Positions 55,524-62,942 of a stretch of 64,000 bases of DNA are shown in pieces. The notes beneath the pieces are model-generated. The model had not been told where the DNA came from and searched no databases. It was given only the letters and a program-made list of their open reading frames with translations. The translations under genes and the position numbers were made by a program. Each line of letters begins with the position of its first letter. Positions within the stretch are counted from its first letter, which is position 1. The DNA lies in assembly GCF_009796865.1 (NCBI RefSeq), contig NZ_CP047028.1, forward strand, positions 1,178,001-1,242,000. Direction: 5' to 3'. Source of the stretch: Formosa sp. L2A11. GTDB lineage: Bacteria; Bacteroidota; Bacteroidia; Flavobacteriales; Flavobacteriaceae.

Positions 55524-56114
55524 TTAAATATGTTTACCCTTTTCCCAGCCGTGTTTTCCTAAATGCTGTTCACCACTTTCTATGGCACCATTTTCCAGTG
55601 TAGTTCCCATGCTGTCGTTCCAACGGTTTAAATATCCGAATAGTGAAATCACTCCTAACATTTCTACAATTTCGCCTTCGTTCCAATAGGTGTTCAATCG
55701 CTTTTTTAAAGTGTCGTCTACAGCATTCGGTATTTGTGAGGCTGCCAAACTAAAATCTAAAGCCACACGTTCGGCCTCGCTAAATGCGGGGTGGGTGCGA
55801 TACTCCCAAACGTTATCGAGTTGCTCTTGTTCGGCTCCATAGCGCTCTGCGGCACGAATAGCGTGTGCTTGGCAATAGCGACAGCCTGTAGCATTACTAC
55901 TAACCCAAGCAATCAGGCGTTTTAAAGCGGAAGTTACGCGACCTTCGTTAGCCATCACGGCTTTGTTTAAATTAATGAAGGCTTTACTTATGGCTGGCCG
56001 GCGTTGCATGGTTAAAACCGAGTTTGGGCAGAAGCCCAATGTTTCGTTAAAAAAGGTTGCTAAATCTTGTGTTTCTAGATCGTGGTCGGGAGATAATGGT
56101 GTTATTAGTGGCAT
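55524..56114 (-). CDS. AhpD/carboxymuconolactone decarboxylase-like protein
   Basis: The 196-residue helical protein has the AhpD-type redox motif CRYCQAH (Cys78, Cys81, His84), after an N-terminal segment LITPLSPDHDLETQDLATFF. The second half includes AFSEAERVALDFSLAASQIP, as in the peroxidase-related members of the CMD family. It probably acts as a peroxidase/reductase-type oxidative-stress protein. The gene looks more G/C-rich than its neighbours (for example GGCCGGCG near 56000), a hint of separate origin. It is divergent from the OsmC-like gene, 58 bases apart. Confidence 0.85.
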   Translation of the reverse strand: MPLITPLSPDHDLETQDLATFFNETLGFCPNSVLTMQRRPAISKAFINLNKAVMANEGRVTSALKRLIAWVSSNATGCRYCQAHAIRAAERYGAEQEQLDNVWEYRTHPAFSEAERVALDFSLAASQIPNAVDDTLKKRLNTYWNEGEIVEMLGVISLFGYLNRWNDSMGTTLENGAIESGEQHLGKHGWEKGKHI

Positions 56115-56134
56115 TTTATTCTGAATTTTAGTCG

Positions 56135-56142
56135 TATTTTTG
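56135..56142 (+). promoter_or_regulatory. -7 promoter box of the OsmC-like gene
   Basis: TATTTTTG matches TAnnTTTG and lies 30 bases before ATG 56173. It also argues against an upstream start at 56140, which would fall inside the box. Confidence 0.5.
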
Positions 56143-56172
56143 AAGTATCAATTAACGAAAAATAATGCAATT

Positions 56173-56595
56173 ATGACACATCTTGTTACAACTCAATGGA
56201 AAAAAAATGTTCAGTTTGAATCTGATAATCCAAGTGGAAAAACTGTATTAATAGATTTAGGAGCAGATAATGGTGGTAAAGGTGACGGATTGCGCCCTAA
56301 GGCATTAATGTTAACAGCACTTGCAGGATGTTCGGGGGTAGATATTACGCCAATGTTAGAAAAAATGAAGGTTGAGATAGACGATTTTAAAATTGTTATT
56401 GAAGGGCATTTAACCGAAGAACATCCAAAATATTATCATTTAGTTACTGTAGATTATCATTTTTATGGTACAGATTTAAATGAAGTAAAAATTAAAAGAG
56501 CTGTAGATTTGTCTGTCGATAAATATTGCGGTGTTATGGAAATGTTTCGTCGCTTTGCCGATGTTAAAGTACGTTCTCATTATCATAATAATTAA
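56173..56595 (+). CDS. OsmC family protein
   Basis: The start at ATG 56173 (MTHLVTTQWK) is preferred over an in-frame TTG at 56140, which overlaps the promoter box. The 140 residues have the OsmC/YhfA layout: Gly-rich GADNGGKGDGLRPKALMLTALAGC with Cys53, and a later CGVMEMFRRFADV with a second Cys. These are the two peroxidatic Cys of organic-hydroperoxide/OsmC proteins. Divergent from an AhpD-like gene, it may share an oxidative-stress role. Confidence 0.85.
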   Translation: MTHLVTTQWKKNVQFESDNPSGKTVLIDLGADNGGKGDGLRPKALMLTALAGCSGVDITPMLEKMKVEIDDFKIVIEGHLTEEHPKYYHLVTVDYHFYGTDLNEVKIKRAVDLSVDKYCGVMEMFRRFADVKVRSHYHNN

Positions 56596-56616
56596 AAATA
56601 TAGTCAGCTATAAACT

Positions 56617-58305
56617 ATGCGTTGGACCATAAAACCAAAACCAGAATCTCAGAAAGTAAAAACATTACAAGAAGAGCTTCAAATAGATGAATTAACAGCA
56701 TCGTTATTATTGCAACGTGGCATTGAGACCTTCAAAGACGCTAAATCTTTCTTCAGGCCGAATCTTAGTGAGTTACACGATCCGTTTTTAATGAAAGACA
56801 TGGAACGCGCTGTGGCACGTATAGAACAGGCTCTGGAAACTGGTGAAAATATCATGGTGTATGGCGATTATGATGTCGACGGAACCACGTCTGTGGCGTT
56901 AATGAGTTCGTATTTACGAACACGTCAGGAGAATGTGATAACATATATTCCGGATCGTTACGACGAAGGTTATGGCGTGTCTTTTAAAGGCATTGACTTT
57001 GCTCACGATAACGATTTTACTTTAATTGTGGCATTAGACTGTGGTATAAAAGCAATCGATAAAGTGGCCTATGCAAAAGAAAAAGGTATTGATTTTATTA
57101 TTTGCGATCACCACAGACCAGGCGATGCTATTCCAGATGCCGCTGCAGTTCTAGATCCAAAACGTGACGATTGTGAGTATCCATATAAAGAATTATGCGG
57201 TTGTGGTGTTGGTTTTAAACTCATTCAAGCCTTAGCATCTAAACAGGGTTATACTATAGACGATCTAGGAGAATATTTAGATTTAGTGGCTACGGCTATC
57301 GGTGCCGATATTGTACCTATTACTGGAGAAAACCGAATTTTGGCGTATTACGGACTTCAAATTATTAACGAGAATCCGAGACCAGGCATTAAAGCCATTT
57401 TAAATCAGGTAGATAAAACAGAGTTCACCATTACCGATGTGGTTTTTATAGTAGCACCTAGAATTAATGCTGCCGGACGTATGAAACATGGTACGTATGC
57501 CGTGCAATTGCTTACCGAAATGGATGAAGCTCAAGCTGAAATCTATGCCGCAGAAATTGAAAGTTTTAATTTAGACCGTCGTGAAGCCGATCAGGAAATT
57601 ACAAAACAAGCTCTAGTCCAGATTGAAGAACTTAACGAGCAAGATCGTTTAACATCTGTAGTATATCAAGAAGATTGGCACAAGGGGGTAATTGGTATTG
57701 TGGCATCCAGACTTATAGAGACCTATTATAGACCAACGTTAGTATTTACTAAAAGTGGCGATAAATTAGCAGCTTCTGCACGTTCTGTTATTGGTTTCGA
57801 TGTGTATAATGCTTTAGATGCTTGTAGTGAACATATTGAACAATTTGGCGGACATAAATACGCTGCAGGATTAACATTACTACCAGAGAATTACGATGCT
57901 TTTAAACAGGCTTTTGAAGATGTGGTGTCCAGTACTATAGATCCGAAATTATTGTCTCCAGAAATTAAAATTGAAGCGAATATTGAACTTAAAAATATTA
58001 CACCTAAATTTTACCGCATTCTTAAGCAGTTTGCTCCCTTTGGTCCAGGGAATATGATGCCTGTGTTTATGACAGAAGGTGTTGTAGATACTGGTTATGG
58101 AAAATGTGTTGGGAAAGACGAAGATCATTTGCGTATAACCGTGAAGCAACCTAACGTAAATCCTATAGTTTGTATTGGTTTTAATTTAGGTAATAAGATT
58201 AACCTCGTGTCTACAAAAGTGCCATTTAGTGTTGTGTATTCTATAGATGAAAATCACTGGAAAGGAAATGTTAGTCTGCAATTGAAGTTAAGAGATTTAA
58301 AATAA
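56617..58305 (+). CDS. recJ: Single-stranded-DNA-specific exonuclease RecJ
   Basis: This 5'-3' ssDNA exonuclease acts in recombination and mismatch repair. The 562 residues include the DHH phosphoesterase motifs VYGDYDVDGTTS (motif I, 81-92), LDCGIKA, CDHHRPG (DHH) and LDPKRDDCEYP. The DHHA1/OB part follows, with QFGGHKYAAGLTL and FAPFGPGNMMPVF. Its length fits RecJ. It begins 21 bases after the OsmC-like gene and is probably co-transcribed. An A/T-only hairpin at 58314-58353 follows. Confidence 0.95.
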   Translation: MRWTIKPKPESQKVKTLQEELQIDELTASLLLQRGIETFKDAKSFFRPNLSELHDPFLMKDMERAVARIEQALETGENIMVYGDYDVDGTTSVALMSSYLRTRQENVITYIPDRYDEGYGVSFKGIDFAHDNDFTLIVALDCGIKAIDKVAYAKEKGIDFIICDHHRPGDAIPDAAAVLDPKRDDCEYPYKELCGCGVGFKLIQALASKQGYTIDDLGEYLDLVATAIGADIVPITGENRILAYYGLQIINENPRPGIKAILNQVDKTEFTITDVVFIVAPRINAAGRMKHGTYAVQLLTEMDEAQAEIYAAEIESFNLDRREADQEITKQALVQIEELNEQDRLTSVVYQEDWHKGVIGIVASRLIETYYRPTLVFTKSGDKLAASARSVIGFDVYNALDACSEHIEQFGGHKYAAGLTLLPENYDAFKQAFEDVVSSTIDPKLLSPEIKIEANIELKNITPKFYRILKQFAPFGPGNMMPVFMTEGVVDTGYGKCVGKDEDHLRITVKQPNVNPIVCIGFNLGNKINLVSTKVPFSVVYSIDENHWKGNVSLQLKLRDLK

Positions 58306-58368
58306 ATATTATTTTTATTTAGATTAAATATAAATAAAAACTATTTTAGTGGTTCAAAAGTCATTGCT

Positions 58369-58728
58369 ATGGACCAAGATATCAATAAAATTTACCATAA
58401 TGAGTTTGGTGTTTCTTTTATTTGGAAGCAAGAAGGACCTAAGAAACAGTCTCCTAAAATTCAAATTATTTTTCGTGATATGGGATTTTATCTTACGTAT
58501 CGCGAAATTATTCAGTTTCAAAAACAGATTAAATACGTTAAATCTATACATCCATGTTCAAACTGTAAACACAAAGATCGCAGTCGGTGTATGTTATTAA
58601 AAACACCTTGTAATCAAGTCGATTTGGCAATAAACGCTTTGGAATTAAGAGATATAGACGATTTAATTAACGGGACGTTGTTTCATATTGAATTAGAGGA
58701 TTATGTGAATGAAATTTGTAAGAATTAA
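58369..58728 (+). CDS. Conserved Cys-rich hypothetical protein
   Basis: The 119-residue soluble protein has a central cysteine cluster CSNCKHKDRSRCMLLKTPC (spacing C-x2-C-x8-C-x6-C), possibly a metal site. It is flanked by an N-terminal beta-rich region (VSFIWKQEG, IQIIFRDMGFYLTYREI) and a C-terminal acidic helix. Similar short proteins occur in flavobacteria; no function is known to me. It begins 63 bases after recJ. Confidence 0.68.
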   Translation: MDQDINKIYHNEFGVSFIWKQEGPKKQSPKIQIIFRDMGFYLTYREIIQFQKQIKYVKSIHPCSNCKHKDRSRCMLLKTPCNQVDLAINALELRDIDDLINGTLFHIELEDYVNEICKN

Positions 58729-58790
58729 TTCGAGTCTCAGAAGTTTTTAAAACGGTCACTTTTGTACATTTACGGCAACCTTAGCCATTT

Positions 58791-60059
58791 ATGAAACAAA
58801 AAGATCCCTACGCAGCACTGCGGTACAAAGAATTCAATATATTTTTATTAGTCCGTTTTGCTATGGTATTTGCCTGGTCTATGCAATTTATTGTGATAGA
58901 ATGGGAAGTGTATAGTATTACTAAAAATCCGTTATCACTTGGAATTATCGGACTTATGGAAGTGATTCCAGCTGTATCTATGGCGTTATTCGCTGGTCAT
59001 ATTGTAGACCAAAGTGAAAAAAAGAGTTTACTTATAAAATGTATACTCGGGTTTTCGGTGATTAGTTTTGGCTTGTTTTTATTGACTTGGCCAAAAGTAG
59101 TTGGAGATTTGTCTCAAAACGTTGTTTTATATTCTATTTACTTTTTAGTGTTTTTAGGCGGATTTGTGCGTTCGTTTCTAGGTCCAACCATATTCTCATT
59201 ATTATCGTTAGTCGTTCCTAAAAAACTCTACCCGAATGCGGCAACTTGGAGCAGTTCGGTGTGGCAAATGGGAGCGGTTTTAGGTCCGGCACTAGCAGGA
59301 TTTTCAATTCATTTAATTGGCGTACATTGGTCTATGTGCCTTATCGTTGGTTTTTCTATAACAGCATTAATCGCATTAACTCAAATTTCTACAAAACCTA
59401 TTTTAAACCCGAAAATTGGAGAACCTGTTATGCAGAGTTTAAAAGAAGGGATCAAGTTTGTGTTTGATACCAAAGCTATTTTGGGTGCGATTACTTTAGA
59501 TATGGTAGCTGTGTTATTTGGTGGAGCTGTCGCCTTATTACCTGTATTTGCTCAAGATATTTTAAAAGTTGGCCCACAAGGTTTTGGTGTGCTTCGTGCA
59601 GCACCAGCAGTTGGTGCATTTATAACGATGCTAATTTCGGCTTATGTCCCTCTGAATAAAAATGCAGGGATGAAATTACTAGTCGCTATATTCGGATTTG
59701 GAGTCTCAATAATTGTATTCGGATTATCTACTTGGTTTTGGATTTCGGTAGGTGCTTTGTTTTTTAGTGGAATGTTCGATGGAATTTCTATGGTTATCCG
59801 TCAAACCATTTTACAGCTTAAAACACCCGACCATATGCGCGGACGTGTGGCTTCTGTAAATTCTATGTTTGTGGGATCGTCTAACGAATTAGGTGCTTTT
59901 GAAAGTGGTTTAACAGCCAAACTTATGGGAACAGTGACTGCAGTTGTTTTTGGAGGAAGTATGACGTTATTAATTGTTTTAACCACAGGGATTTTCTCTC
60001 CAACCTTTAGGAAATTAGATTTACGAAAGGATTTGGAGGAGCATGAGAATGAAGATTGA
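58791..60059 (+). CDS. MFS transporter
   Basis: This is a 422-residue major facilitator protein with about 12 helices. The start KDPYAALRYKEFNIFLLVRFAMV, the loop DQSEKKSLL and QTILQLKTPDHMRGRVASVNSM near 340 resemble the MFS_3/enterobactin exporter-like subfamily. Substrate unknown; such proteins often export drugs or siderophores. The downstream region carries dispersed repeats. Confidence 0.85.
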   Translation: MKQKDPYAALRYKEFNIFLLVRFAMVFAWSMQFIVIEWEVYSITKNPLSLGIIGLMEVIPAVSMALFAGHIVDQSEKKSLLIKCILGFSVISFGLFLLTWPKVVGDLSQNVVLYSIYFLVFLGGFVRSFLGPTIFSLLSLVVPKKLYPNAATWSSSVWQMGAVLGPALAGFSIHLIGVHWSMCLIVGFSITALIALTQISTKPILNPKIGEPVMQSLKEGIKFVFDTKAILGAITLDMVAVLFGGAVALLPVFAQDILKVGPQGFGVLRAAPAVGAFITMLISAYVPLNKNAGMKLLVAIFGFGVSIIVFGLSTWFWISVGALFFSGMFDGISMVIRQTILQLKTPDHMRGRVASVNSMFVGSSNELGAFESGLTAKLMGTVTAVVFGGSMTLLIVLTTGIFSPTFRKLDLRKDLEEHENED

Positions 60060-60084
60060 TTTTTGAATATTTAGTTTCTTGTGC

Positions 60085-60110
60085 GATGCTGAAATAAATT
60101 CAGCATGACG
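60085..60110 (+). repeat. Dispersed palindromic repeat, copy 1
   Basis: A 26-base unit has ATGCTGAA and TTCAGCAT arms with an ATAAA loop, ending in GACG. It is identical to the copy at 62837-62862. It is followed within 45 bases by CGTCACCCTGAACTCG..., which is typical of flavobacterial intergenic repeats. Confidence 0.85.
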
Positions 60111-60146
60111 TTATAATGCAACATTTTATTTTAATGGAAAACGATC

Positions 60147-60180
60147 GTCACCCTGAACTCGTTTTAGGGGCTCATTCGAG
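60147..60180 (+). repeat. Intergenic repeat segment with CCCTGAA hairpin
   Basis: CGTCACCCTGAACTCGTTTT is followed by AGGGGCTCATTCGAG. CCCTGAA can pair with TTTTAGGG allowing a wobble. I recognise the sequence type from flavobacterial intergenic regions, but only one copy is in this window. Confidence 0.5.
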
Positions 60181-60200
60181 TAAGTACATGATTTAAAAAA

Positions 60201-60965
60201 TTAATTGTCTACTAGTAGTTTTTTTAAGCTCATTTTTTCACCATCAAATTCGCCATACGTAAAATATCCAATCCAGTCGCCTAAGTTTATATATTTAGCT
60301 GTTTTGTTTAATTTTATTTCCATTGGTAAGTGTCTGTGTCCGAAAACGAAATAATCGTAAGCTTTAGTTTCTAGCTTGCGCTTGCAATATTGGACTAACC
60401 ATTCGTTGTCTTCTCCTAAAAATTTAGCATCTTCGTCTCCAGAAATGAGTTTGTTTTTAACCGACATATATTGCGCTATTCTTACTCCAATGTCTGGGTG
60501 TAACCAACGAAATAACCATTGAAAAAACGGACTGGTAAACACTTTTTTCATGCGTTTGTATCCTTTGTCTCCAGGTCCTAATCCGTCGCCATGTCCAATT
60601 AAAAAGGTTTTATTATTGAAGATGAATTCCTTGGGTTTGCGGTAAACGGGAATATTAAGTTCTTTTTGAAAATAATCGTCCATCCATAAATCGTGATTTC
60701 CAACGAAAAAGTAAATGGGAATTCCAGAGTCGCGTATTTCGGCTAGTTTTCCTAAGGTTCTTACAAAGCCTTTTGGGACTACGGTTTTGTATTCGAACCA
60801 GAAATCGAATAAATCGCCTAGTAAAAATATTGCTGCTGCGTCTTGTTTAACTTCGTCTAGCCATGCTACAAATTTTTTCTCTCGAGGTGCAGATGCTTCG
60901 TGCGTTGGTGCTCCTAAATGATTGTCTGACGAGAAGTATATTTTTTTGCCTTCTGGAATTTGCAT
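60201..60965 (-). CDS. lpxH: UDP-2,3-diacylglucosamine diphosphatase
   Basis: This metallophosphoesterase makes lipid X in lipid A synthesis, at the inner face of the membrane. The 254 residues have the dinuclear-metal motifs FSSDNHLGAP (Asp14, His16), LLGDLFDFWFEY (Asp51), VGNHDLW (Asn90, His91) and FGHRHLPM. The FDFWFEY and LIGHGDGLGPGDKGYKRMK segments are the LpxH type. It lies downstream of queD with a structured element between them. Confidence 0.9.
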   Translation of the reverse strand: MQIPEGKKIYFSSDNHLGAPTHEASAPREKKFVAWLDEVKQDAAAIFLLGDLFDFWFEYKTVVPKGFVRTLGKLAEIRDSGIPIYFFVGNHDLWMDDYFQKELNIPVYRKPKEFIFNNKTFLIGHGDGLGPGDKGYKRMKKVFTSPFFQWLFRWLHPDIGVRIAQYMSVKNKLISGDEDAKFLGEDNEWLVQYCKRKLETKAYDYFVFGHRHLPMEIKLNKTAKYINLGDWIGYFTYGEFDGEKMSLKKLLVDN

Positions 60966-61000
60966 GTTGTAAATATAAAGATTGTTCTTGGTTAGAATGA

Positions 61001-61104
61001 GCGTTAAGGATAGAGCAATTGTTGGAGCTCTTTTTAATGTTTTTTTTACATTAAAAAAGCGACTTGCGAAAGCCTGACCCGAAGCTAAGTGTAGGGTAAC
61101 GCCC
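61001..61104 (+). repeat. Structured dispersed element, copy B
   Basis: GCGTTA (61001-61006) pairs perfectly with TAACGC (61097-61102). Arm 1 has 3 bp (61027-61029 with 61058-61060), a bulged C (61030), 10 bp (61031-61040 with 61048-61057) and a 7-base loop. Arm 2 is CCC (61078-61080) / GGG (61094-61096), abutting the closing stem. A CGAAAGC segment joins the arms. The geometry equals copy A at 55429 while most arm bases differ. It lies between lpxH and queD, starting at the queD stop codon. Confidence 0.7.
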
Positions 61105-61556
61105 TATAAATTATCGCTAGCATACCATTCTGCAAAGCTACTGTCTGTTTCTTGAAGTCTTAAGGAATGCAAGGCAATGTGGCTTGGTAAATAGGTTTTT
61201 ATTTTTGCAGCAAAGTCTATAACCATCATCTCGCTGGTTGGCTGATAGTCTACTAAAATTACGTTATGATCGCGTTTTTCTAGTTCTCTAGCTAGTTCGA
61301 TGTGTGGTGTGTTTTTATTAAAAACGGTGGCATGATCGAAAATATCGACAATTTCTCGAGTGACAATTTTTTTTAAATCGCCAAAATCTATAACCATACC
61401 GTACTTAACGTTGGTGTTATCTGTAATGGGTTTCCCGATAACGGTAACAAAAAGTTTGTAGCTGTGGCCGTGTACGTTTTTACACTTTCCGTCGTAGCCA
61501 TAAAGGGCGTGCCCGGTTTCGAAAGTAAATTGTTTGGTAATTCGAATATTACTCAT
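61104..61556 (-). CDS. queD: 6-carboxy-5,6,7,8-tetrahydropterin synthase
   Basis: The start at 61556 (MSNIRITKQFTFETGHAL) was chosen; an upstream in-frame codon at 61628 lies beyond the promoter box. The 150 residues have the zinc ligands His16, His29 and His31 (KCKNVHGHSYK, with catalytic Cys25), then GMVIDFGDLKKIV and FDHATVFN. It converts 7,8-dihydroneopterin triphosphate to CPH4 in queuosine synthesis. Other queuosine genes are not in the window. Its promoter overlaps that of the divergent oxygenase gene region. Confidence 0.92.
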   Translation of the reverse strand: MSNIRITKQFTFETGHALYGYDGKCKNVHGHSYKLFVTVIGKPITDNTNVKYGMVIDFGDLKKIVTREIVDIFDHATVFNKNTPHIELARELEKRDHNVILVDYQPTSEMMVIDFAAKIKTYLPSHIALHSLRLQETDSSFAEWYASDNL

Positions 61557-61576
61557 GGTTTGATTTTTTAACACTG

Positions 61577-61584
61577 CAAAGGTA
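61577..61584 (-). promoter_or_regulatory. -7 promoter box of queD
   Basis: On the minus strand TACCTTTG matches TAnnTTTG and is followed by CAG; it lies 20 bases upstream of the chosen queD start. Confidence 0.6.
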
Positions 61585-61615
61585 CCGAATTTGTAAAAGC
61601 AATTTGTTTTTAGAT

Positions 61616-61623
61616 TACATTTG
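61616..61623 (+). promoter_or_regulatory. -7 promoter box of the 2OG-Fe(II) oxygenase gene
   Basis: TACATTTG matches TAnnTTTG on the plus strand, 73 bases before the oxygenase start and 31 bases from the opposing queD box. Confidence 0.55.
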
Positions 61624-61696
61624 CGCACTTTTTATACGAAAAATGAGTTAAGTTTTTAAAATATAGAGAGTTAACTAAAATGAGAATATTCCTTTA

Positions 61697-62338
61697 ATGA
61701 CTGCTCTTTTTGAGGAGTTGGTTGTTGCTGAACATCCGTTATACGAGAAGATTATAGATGATCTTCTGAGTCAGCAATACAGTATTATTGATAATTTTTT
61801 TGATGAAAATGAAGTATCGCAACTTCGTGATTCTATACTTTTAAAATACGAAGAAGACGCTTTTAAGAAAGCTGCTATTGGTAATCGTGTAAATGAAACT
61901 GTAGCCAAAACAATTCGTGGAGACGTGATTATGTGGATTGACGAGCAAACAGCTAAGCCACCTGAGACTTTATTTTTTAATAAGATAAACGCATTGGTTG
62001 CGTACTTAAACAGAACGTGTTTTTTAGGGATTTTACATAAGGAGTTTCATTATGCTGTTTACCCTGAAGGAACGTTTTATAAGCGCCATTTAGACACCTT
62101 TCAGAATGATGATAGACGAAAATTATCGTTTGTGTGTTATTTAAACAATGAAGTTTGGAAGCCTGAAAATGGTGGTGAATTGGCGATTTATACGAATGAA
62201 AATGGCGTTGAGGTAGAACAAAAAATTTATCCGTTTCCGGGACGTGTGGTTATTTTTGAAAGTCAGATTTTAGAGCACGAGGTAAAACCTGTAAAAACAA
62301 AACGTTTGAGTATTACGGGCTGGTTAAAAACGAGATAA
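61697..62338 (+). CDS. 2OG-Fe(II) oxygenase family protein
   Basis: The 213-residue protein is a prolyl-hydroxylase-like (P4Hc) dioxygenase. Iron ligands His131 and Asp133 lie in YKRHLDTF and His194 in LEHEV, and the 2-oxoglutarate Arg203 is in KRLSITGW, all at the expected spacing. A double-stranded beta-helix fills about 110-212. It is cytoplasmic. Substrate unknown; prokaryotic members may hydroxylate proteins such as EF-Tu, but that is only family knowledge. It ends 1 base from the converging small membrane ORF. Confidence 0.88.
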   Translation: MTALFEELVVAEHPLYEKIIDDLLSQQYSIIDNFFDENEVSQLRDSILLKYEEDAFKKAAIGNRVNETVAKTIRGDVIMWIDEQTAKPPETLFFNKINALVAYLNRTCFLGILHKEFHYAVYPEGTFYKRHLDTFQNDDRRKLSFVCYLNNEVWKPENGGELAIYTNENGVEVEQKIYPFPGRVVIFESQILEHEVKPVKTKRLSITGWLKTR

Positions 62339-62339
62339 A

Positions 62340-62444
62340 CTATCTGCGTCTGCCTTTGTTACGATTGTATACATATATAATAACTAGTATTATAGCAAGT
62401 ACAAGGAAGATGCCGTTACCGCTTAAGAAATTTAGTACATTCAT
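62340..62444 (-). CDS. Tiny single-helix membrane protein (34 aa)
   Basis: ATG at 62444 opens a 34-residue frame: MNVLNFLSGNGIFLVLAIILV, then IIYVYNRNKGRRR. It has one transmembrane helix at about 12-26 and a strongly basic tail, the pattern of positive-inside membrane microproteins. Its ATG overlaps the TGA of the upstream small ORF (ATGA), indicating coupled translation. It is too small for homology reasoning; the overlap and helix-plus-basic tail support it. It converges with the oxygenase gene (1 base between stops). Confidence 0.55.
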   Translation of the reverse strand: MNVLNFLSGNGIFLVLAIILVIIYVYNRNKGRRR

Positions 62445-62611
62445 GGGTTTTTATCTTGATTTTTTTTGTTGTAATAATACATAAGATAAGCTAAAAGTAC
62501 TAAAACAAGAAACGGTATCATAGAGCCAATAAATACGCCAATTTCGTAGTTGGAATCTGGTGCGTTTTTTAATTTGTCTTCTATGTTTAGGTCTTGAATT
62601 AGCGCAATCAT
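62441..62611 (-). CDS. Small single-helix membrane protein (56 aa)
   Basis: This 56-residue frame starts MIALIQDLNIEDKLKNAPDS and continues NYEIGVFIGSMIPFLVLVLL, then AYLMYYYNKKNQDKNP. It has an acidic N-terminal part, one transmembrane helix at about 25-44 and a basic tail. Its TGA overlaps the ATG of the 34-residue ORF by 4 bases. The coupling of two small helix-tail ORFs suggests a two-component membrane peptide unit. Function is unknown. Confidence 0.55.
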   Translation of the reverse strand: MIALIQDLNIEDKLKNAPDSNYEIGVFIGSMIPFLVLVLLAYLMYYYNKKNQDKNP

Positions 62612-62741
62612 ATGCTGTTTGTGTTTTAGGCTATAAATTTAGTCCTTTTTTTGAAAGGGGAACATTGTTTTAATGTAACAATGTGCTAATTTAGAAATAT
62701 ACCAATTTGAAGATTTAATAACAGCCTAGATTTTTTAGCTT

Positions 62742-62767
62742 GGCCTGTCTGAGCGTAGTCGAAGGTT
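62742..62767 (+). repeat. Intergenic repeat segment (GAGCGTAGTCGAAGG type)
   Basis: GGCCTGTCTGAGCGTAGTCG is followed by AAGG and a T-run. I recognise this as a common flavobacterial intergenic repeat type; it is the only copy in the window. Confidence 0.5.
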
Positions 62768-62836
62768 TTTTTATGAATGAAAAAATGAACAAATATAACT
62801 TATAGATTTAACTATTGTATGTTCTTACTCTAATGA

Positions 62837-62862
62837 GATGCTGAAATAAATTCAGCATGACG
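62837..62862 (+). repeat. Dispersed palindromic repeat, copy 2
   Basis: It is identical over 26 bases to 60085-60110: ATGCTGAA, ATAAA loop, TTCAGCAT and GACG. It lies between the small membrane ORFs and the MATE gene. Confidence 0.85.
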
Positions 62863-62942
62863 ACGAACTCTATTTGAAATAGAGTCTCCGATAGGCCATA
62901 AACAGTTTTGAAATATATTGTTAGAATTGATTTAAAGTGAGT

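Larger units (their letters stand above)
62612..62942. other. Repeat-rich gap before the MATE gene end
   Basis: The gap of about 330 bases holds the CTGTCTGAGCGTAGTCGAAGG segment, the palindromic 26-base repeat and a short hairpin ACTCTATT-TGA-AATAGAGT at 62867-62885. No ORF was found. Confidence 0.6.

Noticed and set aside
58314..58353. Hairpin TTTTTATTTA / TAAATAAAAA after recJ
   Set aside because: Stem is purely A/T without a clear T-run; too weak to call a terminator.
61557..61628. N-terminal extension of queD
   Set aside because: The extension contains the queD -7 box, and the family starts near MSNIRITKQF.
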